From Thermococcus sp. (lineage in GTDB: Archaea > Methanobacteriota_B > Thermococci > Thermococcales > Thermococcaceae), in the NCBI RefSeq assembly GCF_026988555.1, contig NZ_JALSLB010000025.1:1-63782 (forward strand): a DNA stretch of 63,782 bases, in the 5' to 3' direction. Position 1 is the stretch's first letter; every line of letters starts with the position of its first letter. Of the stretch, positions 9,979-19,631 are shown in pieces. Position numbers and translations under genes: made by a program. Below the pieces are notes generated by a model, which saw nothing but the letters and a program-made list of their open reading frames with translations, was not told the origin of the DNA and made no database searches.

Positions 9979-10663
9979 TGTTCAGCCCCCTCACTATCTC
10001 CGGAAGCTCTTCCAGAGAGCGCACCGTGAAATCAGCGTACTCAAGGTAGTCCAGCTCCCTGTTGGCATGCCTGCCGTACTTGAACCAAACGGTCTGCATA
10101 CCAACCTGCTTAGCCCCGTACACGTCCGAGTAAAGTCTGTCCCCAACCATCAATGCTTCGTCAGCCATCAGGTCAAAGTGCTTTAGGGCCTTCTCAAAGA
10201 TCTTCCTGTGGGGTTTTTTAACGCCCACAAAGTCCGAGATGAACACCACGTCAAAATAGTCATCTATCTCCGCCCGTAGAATTTTTTCCCACTGCTTTAT
10301 GGGATCCCCGTCGGTTATTATCCCAAGCTGGAGGCCCATCTCCTTGAGTCTGAGAAGCGTTTTCTTGACCCCCTTAACCGTCCGCAGGTAAGCAAACTTC
10401 GTGTTGTGATAACCTATGACACCGGCGGCGATCCATTTCGGGTTGTACTGAAGGTCCAAGCGCCGGAGGAGGTAATCAAAGTGTCTGGAGAAGTTGCTTC
10501 CGTATTCGTTTATCAACTCCATGAGCTCATGATATGCTACCCCAAAGTCCATCGGCATTCCGTGCCGTATCATGTTCTCAACGGCGTTCTTTCTCGCCAT
10601 ATCAGCCAATTTAGACGTGTCGATCAGCGTATCGTCCAGGTCAAAGAACACAACTTTGATCAT
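9932..10663 (-). CDS. HAD-superfamily phosphatase (subfamily IA)
   Basis: 243 residues, starting [16 protein letters not shown] with the nucleophile DLDDT at the N-terminus. Motif II (GIITDGD) and the C-terminal acidic motif ([18 protein letters not shown]) are present. It matches the archaeal TIGR02253-like HAD group, Mg-dependent phosphatases of uncertain substrate. The ATG at 10663 is preceded by GGTGAATGCTGG. The gene overlaps the start of the ASCH gene. Confidence 0.82.
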   Translation of the reverse strand: MIKVVFFDLDDTLIDTSKLADMARKNAVENMIRHGMPMDFGVAYHELMELINEYGSNFSRHFDYLLRRLDLQYNPKWIAAGVIGYHNTKFAYLRTVKGVKKTLLRLKEMGLQLGIITDGDPIKQWEKILRAEIDDYFDVVFISDFVGVKKPHRKIFEKALKHFDLMADEALMVGDRLYSDVYGAKQVGMQTVWFKYGRHANRELDYLEYADFTVRSLEELPEIVRGLNIEEREERSDKEVPAD

Positions 10664-10699
10664 CCAGCATTCACCTAAGCCTTTTTCTCCACGCATTAT

Positions 10700-11104
10700 T
10701 TAACCTTTCTTGATATCGAGGAACGGTCCCCCCCTGCCTTTTATCCCCCTCCTGGCGCGCTGATAGGCCCTGAAGTACTCGTCCTCCTCGATCCACTCCT
10801 GTATGAGATCATCCAGTGTCCTCCCCAGAGAAATCGGGGTCGTGGAGACGAAGATTACCCTCCCCAGCCTGAGGCTCCTCACCGCCGAGATAACGCGTTT
10901 GATAAGCTCGTTGTCCCCGTGGGTTATTAAGAACCTCCTTTCGTGCCAGTTACCCCTTCCATCGGGCCTTCTCTCCACTATCTCCCCCAGCCTCCAGGTG
11001 AGGCACTCCTTGGGCACCTCGTGGACACTTACACCCTTCAGGGCACCCTTGATCCGTTGGACCTCTTCCTCTGAGAAACCTATAAGGAAAACACCCTCAT
11101 CCAT
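10700..11104 (-). CDS. DUF3783-type protein
   Basis: 134 residues, no signal or membrane segment. The N-terminal half ([18 protein letters not shown]) looks like the small DUF3783 domain seen in Thermococcales. The C-terminal tail is basic. The ATG at 11104 overlaps the end of sir2, so the two are translationally linked. Function unknown. Confidence 0.6.
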   Translation of the reverse strand: MDEGVFLIGFSEEEVQRIKGALKGVSVHEVPKECLTWRLGEIVERRPDGRGNWHERRFLITHGDNELIKRVISAVRSLRLGRVIFVSTTPISLGRTLDDLIQEWIEEDEYFRAYQRARRGIKGRGGPFLDIKKG

Positions 11105-11855
11105 CCACAACACCCCGAATCCTTTTTAACAGTCTGTCCATGACGTCCCCTGCCTTCCCCCGGAGGAACACGTCCGCTATAGGGGTTATCCCGCTTTCTG
11201 AGGTATTGACCTCAATTACAGTGCCTCCGTTCTCCTTGACCATGTACGGGATGTAGGCCGCAGGGTACACCACGCCACTCGTTCCGATCACCAAAACCAG
11301 GTCTGCCCTCCTTGCGAGTGAAAAAGCCTCCTCCAGGGGGGCATTTGGGAGGGACTCCCCGAACCACACCACGTCAGGTCTCATTAATGAACCGCACTTC
11401 GGGCACTTTGGAAGGCTTCTCCGGGCCAGGAAGTTACCGAGCCCCCCGCTTTCCGTGAGGTCTTCGCGGTGGTCGCAGGAGGGGCACCTGACGCGGAAGA
11501 TGTTGCCGTGGAGTTCTATGAGTTTTCTGCTTCCCGCCTCGCGGTGGAGGTTGTCGACGTTCTGAGTTATCAGGGCCTTCAGCAGGCCCATTCGCTCCAG
11601 CTCCACAAGGGCATAGTGGGCTCTGTTAGGTTTTACTCCCTCTATCAGCCTCATCCTCCATCTGTAGAATTCCCAGACAAGGTTTGGATCACGTTCAAAG
11701 GCTTCAGGTGTGGCAAGTTCCTCCGCCCGATAATGCTTCCAGAGACCACCGGGACCCCTAAAAGTCGGTACACCACTCTCGGCACTTATTCCCGCACCGG
11801 TAAAGGCTATGGTGAACTTCGAACGGACCAGCAACCGGGCCGCTTCTCCCAGCAT
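11097..11855 (-). CDS. Sir2-family NAD-dependent protein deacylase
   Basis: 252 residues, the usual archaeal length. Hydrolyses NAD+ while removing acyl groups from lysines, for example on Alba or metabolic enzymes. Seen: [18 protein letters not shown] (NAD binding), TQNVDNLH, the catalytic His in ELHGN, and four zinc cysteines in two CxxC pairs (CPSC and CPKC). I chose the ATG at 11855, where Sir2 homology begins; longer in-frame starts extend into the divergent promoter region. It is divergent from the permease gene. Confidence 0.88.
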   Translation of the reverse strand: MLGEAARLLVRSKFTIAFTGAGISAESGVPTFRGPGGLWKHYRAEELATPEAFERDPNLVWEFYRWRMRLIEGVKPNRAHYALVELERMGLLKALITQNVDNLHREAGSRKLIELHGNIFRVRCPSCDHREDLTESGGLGNFLARRSLPKCPKCGSLMRPDVVWFGESLPNAPLEEAFSLARRADLVLVIGTSGVVYPAAYIPYMVKENGGTVIEVNTSESGITPIADVFLRGKAGDVMDRLLKRIRGVVDG

Positions 11856-12002
11856 GGTACCACATACTCGGCGTTCCTTAAAAATACTGCCCATCGTTTT
11901 GGGGGACACCTCCGTCCACCGAATAATCTTTGAGTTCAATGTCATCCCCCCGTGCAAGGGTTTAAATTGATTAAATGTATTCATCGGTACGGAGGTGAGA
12001 GA

Positions 12003-13193
12003 ATGCCCGTGAGTGATGGGGTTTCAAAGAAAAAGGTCACCACGTCACATGGAAGATATTACTACGAGAGGCTGGCATCCGAGAGGAGGAAAAAGATAAA
12101 CCTAATACAGCTGGTGCGTAGAAGAAAGGTCACTAGGGGGTTGAGAACCACCCCCATCCGAGTCGAGAAAAGGCATATAACCAAGGGAGAGGCCCTGGCG
12201 ATACTCGTGGGGACCCAGATAGGGGCGGGGGTCCTCGGACTGCCGTATGCGGCCAGCAAGGTTGGTCTGCTGCCGGCGGTTGGAATACTGTTCGGGGTAA
12301 TGCTCCTGATGTTATGGACCGCCTTTATCGTCCTGAGATTCAGCGCCGACATGAGGGGGGCCCAGATGAGCACCATCGCCCAGAGAGTTCTCGGAAGAAC
12401 GGGTGGCTGGTTGATGTACATCAGCATCTTCATCATGAGCTTCGGCGCAATCCTGGCCTACATAGCAGGAATGGGGAGCGTATTCGCGAGCCTCTTCGGG
12501 GTCAGTGAAAACATGGGAGCGTTCATCTTCTGGGTCCTGGCATCGCTCGTAGTTTACAAGGGATTGGAGGCCAGTGGAAAGACCGAGCTAATAATGAGCT
12601 TCGTGATGCTCTTCCTGTTCATCGGAGTCACGGCGATGCTGGCCCCCCGTGCCAGTCCGGGGAAGGCCCTGTACACGAACCCATCGGGAATCCTCGCAAT
12701 AACGGGAGTCGCCATCTTCGCCCTCGGCTGTCACACCGTGATACCCGACGTGTACAAGGGGCTTGGCAGCTACGAGGAGACAAAGAAGGTCGTCGTTTGG
12801 GCCTTCATCATACCAACGGTCATCTACGCCGTCTTTATGATGGCGTTCCTCATGGTCTTCGGGAGGAACACCCCCCAGATAGCCACACAGGGCCTCCAGA
12901 GCCTCTACGGCCACGTTGGAAGGCTGGTGGGCAACCTGATACCCCTCCTGGCGATAACAACGAGCTACATCGGTATAGCCCTCGCCCAGCAGAGCAACAG
13001 CGAGGAGTTCGTGAAGCTTAAGAGGCCGGTTGCCTGGGCCCTTACCGTGGCCCCTCCCGCCCTCGTTTACTTCGCCGGTGTCAAGAACTTCGCGGACGTT
13101 CTGGCCTTCGCCGGGGACACGGGGGACATGATGGCCTTCATAATCCTGCCGGTTCTAATATACGTCGTTCACCGGATGAGGGGGAGGAGCTGA
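12003..13193 (+). CDS. Amino-acid permease (aromatic amino-acid/HAAAP-like)
   Basis: 396 residues with about eleven hydrophobic segments from residue 62 on. The first segment [22 protein letters not shown] is typical of tryptophan/tyrosine-type permeases of the APC superfamily. An unusual basic N-terminal extension of about 58 residues, rich in Arg and Lys, precedes the membrane domain. The ATG at 12003 follows GGAGGTGAGAGA. The substrate is not certain. Confidence 0.78.
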   Translation: MPVSDGVSKKKVTTSHGRYYYERLASERRKKINLIQLVRRRKVTRGLRTTPIRVEKRHITKGEALAILVGTQIGAGVLGLPYAASKVGLLPAVGILFGVMLLMLWTAFIVLRFSADMRGAQMSTIAQRVLGRTGGWLMYISIFIMSFGAILAYIAGMGSVFASLFGVSENMGAFIFWVLASLVVYKGLEASGKTELIMSFVMLFLFIGVTAMLAPRASPGKALYTNPSGILAITGVAIFALGCHTVIPDVYKGLGSYEETKKVVVWAFIIPTVIYAVFMMAFLMVFGRNTPQIATQGLQSLYGHVGRLVGNLIPLLAITTSYIGIALAQQSNSEEFVKLKRPVAWALTVAPPALVYFAGVKNFADVLAFAGDTGDMMAFIILPVLIYVVHRMRGRS

Positions 13194-13281
13194 TCCTCCC
13201 CAATTTTAGATTTCTACCTCCACTGGAGTACATCGATGACCAATTAGAGTCACATGCACCGATGGATTCTCTCGCGGTAAG

Positions 13282-13289
13282 ATTTATAT
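13282..13289 (+). promoter_or_regulatory. TATA box of glyA
   Basis: ATTTATAT preceded by GGTAAG, 34 bases before the glyA ATG. This spacing puts transcription start just ahead of the GAGGTG ribosome binding site. Confidence 0.6.
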
Positions 13290-13323
13290 CCACAACACTC
13301 AAATCACCACCGAGGTGTTTCCC

Positions 13324-14607
13324 ATGAGTGAAGGGTACAAAGAGTATAGGGACAAGGTTCTGAACTTTATTGAGGAGCACGAGAACTGGAGGAGCCACAC
13401 AATAAACCTCATAGCCAGCGAAAACATAACCTCACCAAGCGTCACCCGCGCCGTCGCGAGCGGGTTCATGCACAAGTATGCTGAGGGATGGCCGAGGGCC
13501 AGGTACTACCAGGGGTGCAAGTACATCGATGAGGTTGAGCTCATCGGCGTTGATCTCTTTTGCAGGCTCTTCAAGAGTGACTTTGCGGACCTAAGGCCCA
13601 TATCCGGAACTAACGCCAACCAGGCGGTGTTCTTTGGCCTAACCCAGCCTGGTGACCACATAATAAGCCTCCACACAAGCCACGGTGGCCACATAAGCCA
13701 TGCAGGTTTCGGAAGCGCCGGAATGCGTGGCCTCAACGTTCACACTTGGCCCTTCGACAACGAGGAGTTTAACATAGACGTCGACAAGGCGGAGAAGCTC
13801 ATAAGGGATGTAGAACCCAAGCTGGTCGTCTTCGGCGGCTCGCTCTACCCATTCCCGCACCCGGTCAAGGAGCTGGCACCTGTGGCCAAGGAAGTCGGCG
13901 CCCATGTGATGTACGACGGTGCCCACGTCCTCGGCCTCATAGCCGGCAGCCAGTTCCAGGACCCGCTTAGGGAGGGGGCAGAGATAATAACCGCCTCCAC
14001 CCACAAGACCTTCCCCGGACCGCAGGGCGGCATTATAATCTATAAGAACATTGGGGACGACACGGCAAAGCTTCAGTGGGCTATCTTCCCCGGTGTTTTG
14101 AGCAACCACCACCTCCACCACATGGCAGGTAAGGTCATCACCGCCGCGGAGATGCTCGAGTACGGCCAGAAGTACGCGGCCCAGGTCGTCAAGAACGCGA
14201 AAGCCCTCGCGGAGGCTATGGCCGAGGAGGGCTTCAAGGTCATCGGTGAGGACAAGGGCTACACCGAGAGTCACCAGGTCATCGTCGATGTCAGCGACCT
14301 CCACGAAGCGGCCGGTGGATGGGCGGCACCTCTCCTCGAGGAGGCCGGCATAATCCTCAACAAGAACCTCCTGCCCTGGGACCCGCTTGAAAAGGTCGAG
14401 AAGCCGAGCGGCCTGCGCATAGGCGTCCAGGAGATGACCCGCGTTGGAATGATGGAGGACGACATGAAAGAAATAGCGAGCTTCATCAAACGCGTCCTCA
14501 TCAACAGGGAAGAGCCTCTCAGCGTCAAGAAGGACGTCTACTATTTCAGGCAGGGATTCCAGAAGGCTTACTACTCTTTCGACTACGGACTCCCGCTCAG
14601 GGAGTGA
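13324..14607 (+). CDS. glyA: Serine hydroxymethyltransferase
   Basis: 427 residues. PLP enzyme that interconverts serine and glycine and supplies one-carbon units to the pterin carrier; in Thermococcales the carrier is a modified folate. The PLP lysine lies in ASTHKTFPGPQGG; also visible are SENITSP near the N-terminus and SGTNANQAVFF. The ATG at 13324 follows GAGGTGTTTCCC; an ATG nine bases upstream lies inside that signal. Monocistronic, with its own TATA box. Confidence 0.95.
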   Translation: MSEGYKEYRDKVLNFIEEHENWRSHTINLIASENITSPSVTRAVASGFMHKYAEGWPRARYYQGCKYIDEVELIGVDLFCRLFKSDFADLRPISGTNANQAVFFGLTQPGDHIISLHTSHGGHISHAGFGSAGMRGLNVHTWPFDNEEFNIDVDKAEKLIRDVEPKLVVFGGSLYPFPHPVKELAPVAKEVGAHVMYDGAHVLGLIAGSQFQDPLREGAEIITASTHKTFPGPQGGIIIYKNIGDDTAKLQWAIFPGVLSNHHLHHMAGKVITAAEMLEYGQKYAAQVVKNAKALAEAMAEEGFKVIGEDKGYTESHQVIVDVSDLHEAAGGWAAPLLEEAGIILNKNLLPWDPLEKVEKPSGLRIGVQEMTRVGMMEDDMKEIASFIKRVLINREEPLSVKKDVYYFRQGFQKAYYSFDYGLPLRE

Positions 14608-14693
14608 CCTTCTCTTTTCCACTTTGTCCCTGCGTTCTCCGAGTCTTGAAACCATCGCAACGTTTAATACCCGCAAGTGCAAAGATTGATACG

Positions 14694-15209
14694 ATGAAGA
14701 TGAAGCGCGTGATCCTCGTGATGTTGCTCCTATTCGGATTTACCTTCGCTTACCAAGTACTCCCAATTCACAGCAGCCTTCAAGGAGAGGGGAATCTAAA
14801 AAAGGGGCATGTCAACCTCAACGAAACCCTCGGCCCCATAGTGTTCTGTGAGAACACATCCACCGTTATCCACCTCGATAAGTGTGTGTACTCACCTGGG
14901 GATACCCTGATTTTAACCATTGTCAACCACCAAAATTCAACCCTCCAGACAGGGTACGGGTTCAGGCTTTACCGCAGGGAAAGCGGAGGCTGGGTTGAAG
15001 TCCAGCTGAACCTGGTCTTTCCAGCTGTGGTGGTAGAGGTGGGGCCCGGTAAAAGCTGGGAGCAGAGGATAGACCTCTCAAAGCTGAACCTAGAAAGTGG
15101 AAGTTACAGAATCGAAAAGCGGATATGCTCGGAGAGGGTCTGCTTCTACGAACACGCCGAGTTCAAGGTGGGTTCAAGGTGGGAGGATGAATCGATGCTG
15201 TGGGAATAA
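14694..15209 (+). CDS. Secreted or membrane-anchored Ig-like protein
   Basis: 171 residues. A hydrophobic N-terminal segment (MKMKRVILVMLLLFGFTFA) is a signal peptide or anchor. The rest looks like a beta-sandwich of the bacterial Ig-like kind: YSPGDTLILTIVNH, then YGFRLYRRE, and a closing SGSYRIEKRI strand. Four cysteines remain in the exported part. The ATG at 14694 was chosen because the signal peptide starts there; the frame is open back to 14604 without good start support. Function unknown. Confidence 0.62.
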   Translation: MKMKRVILVMLLLFGFTFAYQVLPIHSSLQGEGNLKKGHVNLNETLGPIVFCENTSTVIHLDKCVYSPGDTLILTIVNHQNSTLQTGYGFRLYRRESGGWVEVQLNLVFPAVVVEVGPGKSWEQRIDLSKLNLESGSYRIEKRICSERVCFYEHAEFKVGSRWEDESMLWE

Positions 15210-15328
15210 CCAACAGGCATGAAGTCGCCTTGGCGAGGAGGGGGGCACCCTCCGAATGCTAACGGTTCTGGCAAAACTTTTTATCCTCCTTTCACATACT
15301 GAACCCTCGGCTAAAGGGGTGAGAAAAA

Positions 15329-15661
15329 ATGAAGTTCTGTCCAAAATGCGGCAACCTCATGCTTCCGGACAGGAAAAGAAAAGTCTGGGTCTGCCGCTCA
15401 TGCGGTTACGAAGAGCCCTTCGACGAGGAGAAAGACCGAGAGAAGACAAAGATCACCCAGAAGATAGAACATAAACCTGACGAGGGAATCATCGTCGTTG
15501 AGCAGGACGTCACGACACTGCCGACCACCAAGGTAACATGTCCGAAGTGCGGCAACGACACCGCCTACTGGTGGGAGATGCAGACGAGGGCCGGCGATGA
15601 GCCGAGCACGATATTCTACAAGTGCACCAAGTGCGGCTACGTGTGGAGGGCCTACGAGTGA
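15329..15661 (+). CDS. tfs: Transcription factor S (TFIIS-like RNA cleavage factor)
   Basis: 110 residues with two zinc ribbons. The N-terminal ribbon starts KFCPKCGNLM, and the C-terminal TFIIS-type ribbon has CPKCG and CTKCGYVWR. The acidic Asp-Glu pair of the cleavage loop is present in RAGDEPSTIF. It stimulates transcript cleavage by RNA polymerase and rescues backtracked complexes. The ribosome binding site is AGGGGTGAG. Its stop overlaps the start of the 62-aa gene that leads into pcn. Confidence 0.93.
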   Translation: MKFCPKCGNLMLPDRKRKVWVCRSCGYEEPFDEEKDREKTKITQKIEHKPDEGIIVVEQDVTTLPTTKVTCPKCGNDTAYWWEMQTRAGDEPSTIFYKCTKCGYVWRAYE

Positions 15662-15846
15662 ACGGGGCGGAACGTGAGGTCCTGAAAAGGCTTGCGCAGA
15701 AGGCCCTGAAGGAGCTTGATGAGGCCTACCGCAGGGTTCCAGATACGGACAACGGAAAAACTTATCTATGGAGAGGTAAAGAAAGGGTTAAGCTCATGCT
15801 TAAGATGCTGGAAGGTGATAAAGATGCCGTTCGAGATAGTTTTTGA
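15658..15846 (+). CDS. Small conserved-context protein between tfs and pcn
   Basis: 62 residues, GTG start at 15658 overlapping the tfs stop (GTGA), with GGAGGG seven bases upstream. It is helical and charged (EREVLKRLAQKALKELDEAY) and ends inside the pcn gene, overlapping it by 23 bases. No domain is recognised. Overlaps at both ends imply coupled translation with TFS and PCNA, so a role in the same machinery is possible but unproven. Confidence 0.68.
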   Translation: MNGAEREVLKRLAQKALKELDEAYRRVPDTDNGKTYLWRGKERVKLMLKMLEGDKDAVRDSF

Positions 15847-16573
15847 TGGTGCCAAAGATTTTGCAGACCTGATATCCACAGCAAGCAACCTCATAGACGA
15901 GGCCGCGTTCAAGGTTACCGAAGACGGTATCAGCATGCGTGCCATGGACCCAAGCAGGGTCGTTCTCATAGACCTCAACCTTCCGGAGAGCATATTCTCC
16001 AAGTACGAGGTCGAGGAGATCGAGACTATTGGATTGAACATGGATCACTTCAAGAAGATACTCAAGCGCGGCAAGAACAAGGACACGCTCATCCTCAGGA
16101 AGGGCGACGAGAACTTCCTAGAGGTCACCTTCGAGGGAACGGCAAAGAGAACCTTCAAGCTCCCGCTCATCGAGGTTGAGGAACTCGAACTCGACCTTCC
16201 GGAGCTCCCGTTCACGGCCAAGGTCACCGTCCTGGGTGAGGTTCTCAAGGAGGCCGTTAAGGACGCTTCCCTTGTCAGCGACGCGATTAAGTTCATGGCC
16301 ACCGAGAACGAGTTCACCATGAAGGCAGAGGGCGAGACCAACGAGGTTGAAATTAAACTCACCCTTGAGGACGAGGGACTTCTCGACCTAGAGGTTGAGG
16401 AAGATACCAAGAGCGCCTACGGAATCAGCTACCTGGCGGACATGCTTAAGGGCATCGGCAAAGCCGACGAGGTGATAATCCAGTTCGGCAACGAGATGCC
16501 CCTTCAGATGGACTACCCGATAAGGGACGAGGGTAGGCTTACGTTCCTCCTCGCACCGCGCGTGGAGGACTGA
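15824..16573 (+). CDS. pcn: DNA polymerase sliding clamp PCNA
   Basis: 249 residues, exactly the length of Thermococcales PCNA. A homotrimeric ring on DNA that tethers polymerases, ligase, FEN1 and other PIP-box proteins. Starts MPFEIVFDGAKDFADL; the interdomain connecting loop is the acidic VEELELDLPELPF. The ATG at 15824 follows GAAGGTGATAAAG. Many in-frame codons lie upstream, but they belong to the overlapping small gene. GINS51 follows after 31 bases. Confidence 0.97.
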   Translation: MPFEIVFDGAKDFADLISTASNLIDEAAFKVTEDGISMRAMDPSRVVLIDLNLPESIFSKYEVEEIETIGLNMDHFKKILKRGKNKDTLILRKGDENFLEVTFEGTAKRTFKLPLIEVEELELDLPELPFTAKVTVLGEVLKEAVKDASLVSDAIKFMATENEFTMKAEGETNEVEIKLTLEDEGLLDLEVEEDTKSAYGISYLADMLKGIGKADEVIIQFGNEMPLQMDYPIRDEGRLTFLLAPRVED

Positions 16574-16604
16574 TCTCCATTTTTCCCTCCGAGGCGGTGG
16601 TGTA

Positions 16605-17171
16605 ATGGACATCGTCAAGCTCAGGGAGCTCCTTGAGGAGGAGTTCTCATCGGGGGACCTGGTATCCCTCGACGATGATTTTTATTCAGAGTACGACAGC
16701 CTGATAAAGGCGTTGAAGCTGAACGCGGAGAACTCACATGAGCGCGGCGACGACATAGAGGAGCACCTGTACACCGCCCAGCTCAGCATAGCCGAACGCC
16801 TGATGAGGGACATCATAAGGGTCAGGCTGCACAAAATAGTTGACCTCGCCGTTGAGGGCCTACCGTACTCCATGACCGCCGAGGAGAGAAGGATCTTCAC
16901 GGTTCTGAGGGCTTTCATCGAACGTGAGGAGCTCCCCACGGGGCTTCCTGAGGAAAAGGTGGAATCCACCAAGGGGGAGAGGGTTGAGGAACCCACCAAG
17001 GCGGGCGTCCGCGAGGCGTATATCGTTAAAATTGACCTGCCCAAGATTCTGGATCCCGAACTCAAGGAATACGGCCCGTTCAAAGCTGGAGACCTCGCCG
17101 TTTTACCTCGTCAGATAGCCGAGGTTCTGCTGGAGCGGGACGCCGCCGAGAGAGTCAGGATATCCCCGTGA
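16605..17171 (+). CDS. GINS complex subunit GINS51 (Gins15)
   Basis: 188 residues. The N-terminal helical A domain (about 1-105) and the small C-terminal beta B domain (about 140-188, ending LPRQIAEVLLERDAAERV) are in the order typical of the Sld5/Psf1-type archaeal subunit. Part of the CMG-like replicative helicase assembly with MCM and GAN/Cdc45. The ribosome binding site is GAGGCGGTGGTG. Placement directly behind pcn is the known Thermococcales arrangement. Confidence 0.85.
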   Translation: MDIVKLRELLEEEFSSGDLVSLDDDFYSEYDSLIKALKLNAENSHERGDDIEEHLYTAQLSIAERLMRDIIRVRLHKIVDLAVEGLPYSMTAEERRIFTVLRAFIEREELPTGLPEEKVESTKGERVEEPTKAGVREAYIVKIDLPKILDPELKEYGPFKAGDLAVLPRQIAEVLLERDAAERVRISP

Positions 17172-17224
17172 CCGAGAAAGGTATTCTGCACCCATGCTAA
17201 AATTTGAAAAGGATATGCGCATGT

Positions 17225-17656
17225 TCAGAGCTTTTCAACCCTCACCAGAGTCGGGGTCACGTTCGCCAGGTTGTCGCTGACGGGACAGCGTTCCTCAACC
17301 CTCTCAAGCCACTCCCGGAGGGTTTTCTCATCAGCATCGCTCCTGACTTTCACCCTGACCGTGACGTCCTTGTAGCCGGCCCGTTCGGAACCGTTGCCGT
17401 AGAGCTTTCCGGGGTTGAATGTGCCCTCTATCTCAATGTCAATGTCCTCGATGTTTATCTTCATGTCTTTAGCGACAAGGGTCCCCACGATGTTCATACA
17501 GCCGGCTAGGGCTGCGAGGATGTAGTCCAACGGGCTGGGGGCCTCCCCGCCGAGTTTATCAACGGTTATTTCAAAGTCCCCTGCTTTAACCACCATCTTG
17601 GTAGGTCCGATTCTCTTCCCCGACACCGCAATTTTCATATCCTTGTACCTGGCCAT
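17225..17656 (-). CDS. OsmC/Ohr-family protein
   Basis: 143 residues. The two redox cysteines of the family are present in ALAGCMNIVG and EERCPVSDNL, so a peroxidase-like role in organic hydroperoxide or sulfur-stress defence is likely. The ATG at 17656 follows GGTGGTTTCA. A stand-alone minus-strand gene between GINS51 and a membrane protein. Confidence 0.82.
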   Translation of the reverse strand: MARYKDMKIAVSGKRIGPTKMVVKAGDFEITVDKLGGEAPSPLDYILAALAGCMNIVGTLVAKDMKINIEDIDIEIEGTFNPGKLYGNGSERAGYKDVTVRVKVRSDADEKTLREWLERVEERCPVSDNLANVTPTLVRVEKL

Positions 17657-17825
17657 TGAAACCACCGCATCTCTATGGAACTCTTACTTTAAAAGCCTCA
17701 TTAGAACCAGAGGTTGAAAAATAAAGGTTCACGCATGGCGTGCTTGGAGGGCTAACCAACGGCGAAAAAGCGGAAGGTTTTTAGGCATAGCAGCCAATGG
17801 TGTTTGTTGGAATGGAGAGAGGGGT

Positions 17826-18476
17826 ATGTCGGAGTTATACTTTACAATAATGGGTGTGGGTGGTGTGCTAACACTTTTCGGGATATTCCTTCTTTGGATA
17901 CTCTCGAGGGAACTGGAAGTTAGATTCCTGGGGAGGACCAGAATTCCAACGCTAATACTCGTGGGTGGAGTCCTTACGGCCCTTGGATTTGCCGTTGATG
18001 GAGTCAATGAGAGTCCGGCCCTCGGCACTCTTACAACCTCCCTGGTTCTCCTGGGCCCCGTTATAATCGGGTACTCCCTGATGGAGTCCCGGGTAATCAA
18101 GCCGACGTGGGAGCTTGGCCTCCAGTCCACGCTGATAACGCTCAGTCTCCTGATGGCCAGCGGGAATGAGCTAAGCCATGAGGTGGTGAACCTGGGCTCT
18201 CTGTTATCTATAGTGCTCCTGATAAACGGACTCAGGTACTTGGGGGTCACACAGAGGGGGCCAAAACTCCTCCTGAGGACTGCCGCTTGGGGGCTCGTGC
18301 TTTTCTCATGGCTGCGCTACCTGAGGGGCAACGGCAGGGGTATGATGCTCCTCGACCTTACAGTCTATCTACTGACCACGATCCTGTGGGTCTCGGCATC
18401 CATCCTGGTGCTGGTGAATATCAGGGAGCTACCCACCGTGACAGGGGAGAGAAGGGACCAGAAGACCAACCCGTGA
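17826..18476 (+). CDS. Multi-spanning membrane protein, unrecognised
   Basis: 216 residues with six or seven hydrophobic segments covering most of the length and a short charged C-terminal tail (GERRDQKTNP). The ribosome binding site GAGAGGGGT lies directly before the ATG. It resembles the membrane parts of DUF835-type Thermococcales proteins, but no soluble domain follows. Function unknown. Confidence 0.6.
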   Translation: MSELYFTIMGVGGVLTLFGIFLLWILSRELEVRFLGRTRIPTLILVGGVLTALGFAVDGVNESPALGTLTTSLVLLGPVIIGYSLMESRVIKPTWELGLQSTLITLSLLMASGNELSHEVVNLGSLLSIVLLINGLRYLGVTQRGPKLLLRTAAWGLVLFSWLRYLRGNGRGMMLLDLTVYLLTTILWVSASILVLVNIRELPTVTGERRDQKTNP

Positions 18477-18537
18477 CTGGGAAGTTTTTAAAGGCCGAAG
18501 ACGACACAACGCCGAGAGTAATTAACGAGGTGTTATC

Positions 18538-19533
18538 ATGCTCTACATCAGAATACTCGGGAACCTGCCGGAGATGGCAAGGGACGAGGTAAAGGCAATG
18601 CTGGAGCTGGCAGGAGGAAGAATGACCGGTCAGGATTACCTTCTCCTGAAGGCTGAAGGCGACGAGAGAGCATTCCCATATCTGAACAGATTGGGGCTGA
18701 GCCATGAGTACGGTGAGCTCATCGTGGAGGCAGAGTCCACAGGGGAGCTTCTCCAGAAGGCGAGTGAAGTGGCCTGGCCTATCAAGGGGTCATTTAAGGT
18801 CGACACAGAGACAACGGCCAACTGCAAACATGACGTCCTCAACCTCCCCAGAAAGCTCGGCGCTGTTATACACACCCAGGGTTTCCGTGTTAACCTCTCA
18901 AAACCGGATACGGTCATCCGGGTCTACTGCGGCGAGAGACTCTACGCCGGGATACGGCTTAGATTCTTCGACCCCAAGAACTTCGAGGGTAGAAAAGCCC
19001 ACTACAGGCCGTTTTTCAGGCCGATTTCCCTCCACCCGAGGGTTTCACGCGCTCTCGTGAACCTGACCAGGGCAAGGAAAGAACTCCTCGACCCCATGAT
19101 GGGAGCCGGCGGGATACTCATGGAGGCAGGCCTTCTCGGACTGAAGGTCTACGGGGTGGACATAAGGCCGGAGATGATCGAAGGCGCTGAAATGAACCTC
19201 AGGCACTACGGGATAAAAGACTACGAGCTCAAACTCGGCGACGCCACGAAGCTGGAGGAGCTGTTCCAGGGGAAGAAGTTCGAGGCTATGGCAACGGACC
19301 CGCCCTACGGAACCTCGGCGACGCTCGCCGGTAGAGAAAGGGACGAGCTGTACAGGAAGGTGCTGGAGAGCATCTACAATGTCCTAAAACCGGGCGGAAG
19401 GCTGGCGATAGCCTTTCCGGCGAGCTTTGACGGAGAGGTGGAAGCTGTGGAGGTAGGTTTCAGACTCGCTGGAAAGTATTACCAGAGGGTGCACAAAAGC
19501 CTGGACAGGTATTTCTATGTGTTAAAGAAATGA
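18538..19533 (+). CDS. tRNA (guanine10-N2)-dimethyltransferase
   Basis: 331 residues: an N-terminal THUMP-containing region (about 1-150) followed by a Rossmann-fold methyltransferase. SAM-binding [13 protein letters not shown] and the catalytic DPPYG motif of N2-G methylases are visible. Modifies G10 of tRNA using S-adenosylmethionine, as the archaeal Trm-G10/Trm11-like enzymes do. The ATG at 18538 follows CGAGGTGTTATC. Confidence 0.9.
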   Translation: MLYIRILGNLPEMARDEVKAMLELAGGRMTGQDYLLLKAEGDERAFPYLNRLGLSHEYGELIVEAESTGELLQKASEVAWPIKGSFKVDTETTANCKHDVLNLPRKLGAVIHTQGFRVNLSKPDTVIRVYCGERLYAGIRLRFFDPKNFEGRKAHYRPFFRPISLHPRVSRALVNLTRARKELLDPMMGAGGILMEAGLLGLKVYGVDIRPEMIEGAEMNLRHYGIKDYELKLGDATKLEELFQGKKFEAMATDPPYGTSATLAGRERDELYRKVLESIYNVLKPGGRLAIAFPASFDGEVEAVEVGFRLAGKYYQRVHKSLDRYFYVLKK

Positions 19534-19631
19534 TAAAACCAAAAAGAACCCTCTAAACCGCTTATACTCCGGTTCGAGGTAATAAAAACCTTTTTATTCT
19601 CCCGTTCTGAAGATGTATAGGAGGGGGTATC

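Noticed and set aside
13639-14682. A 347-codon open frame antisense to glyA
   Set aside because: It lies fully opposite the strongly conserved glyA gene, its protein shows no motif, and such long antisense frames arise from the G/C bias at third codon positions.
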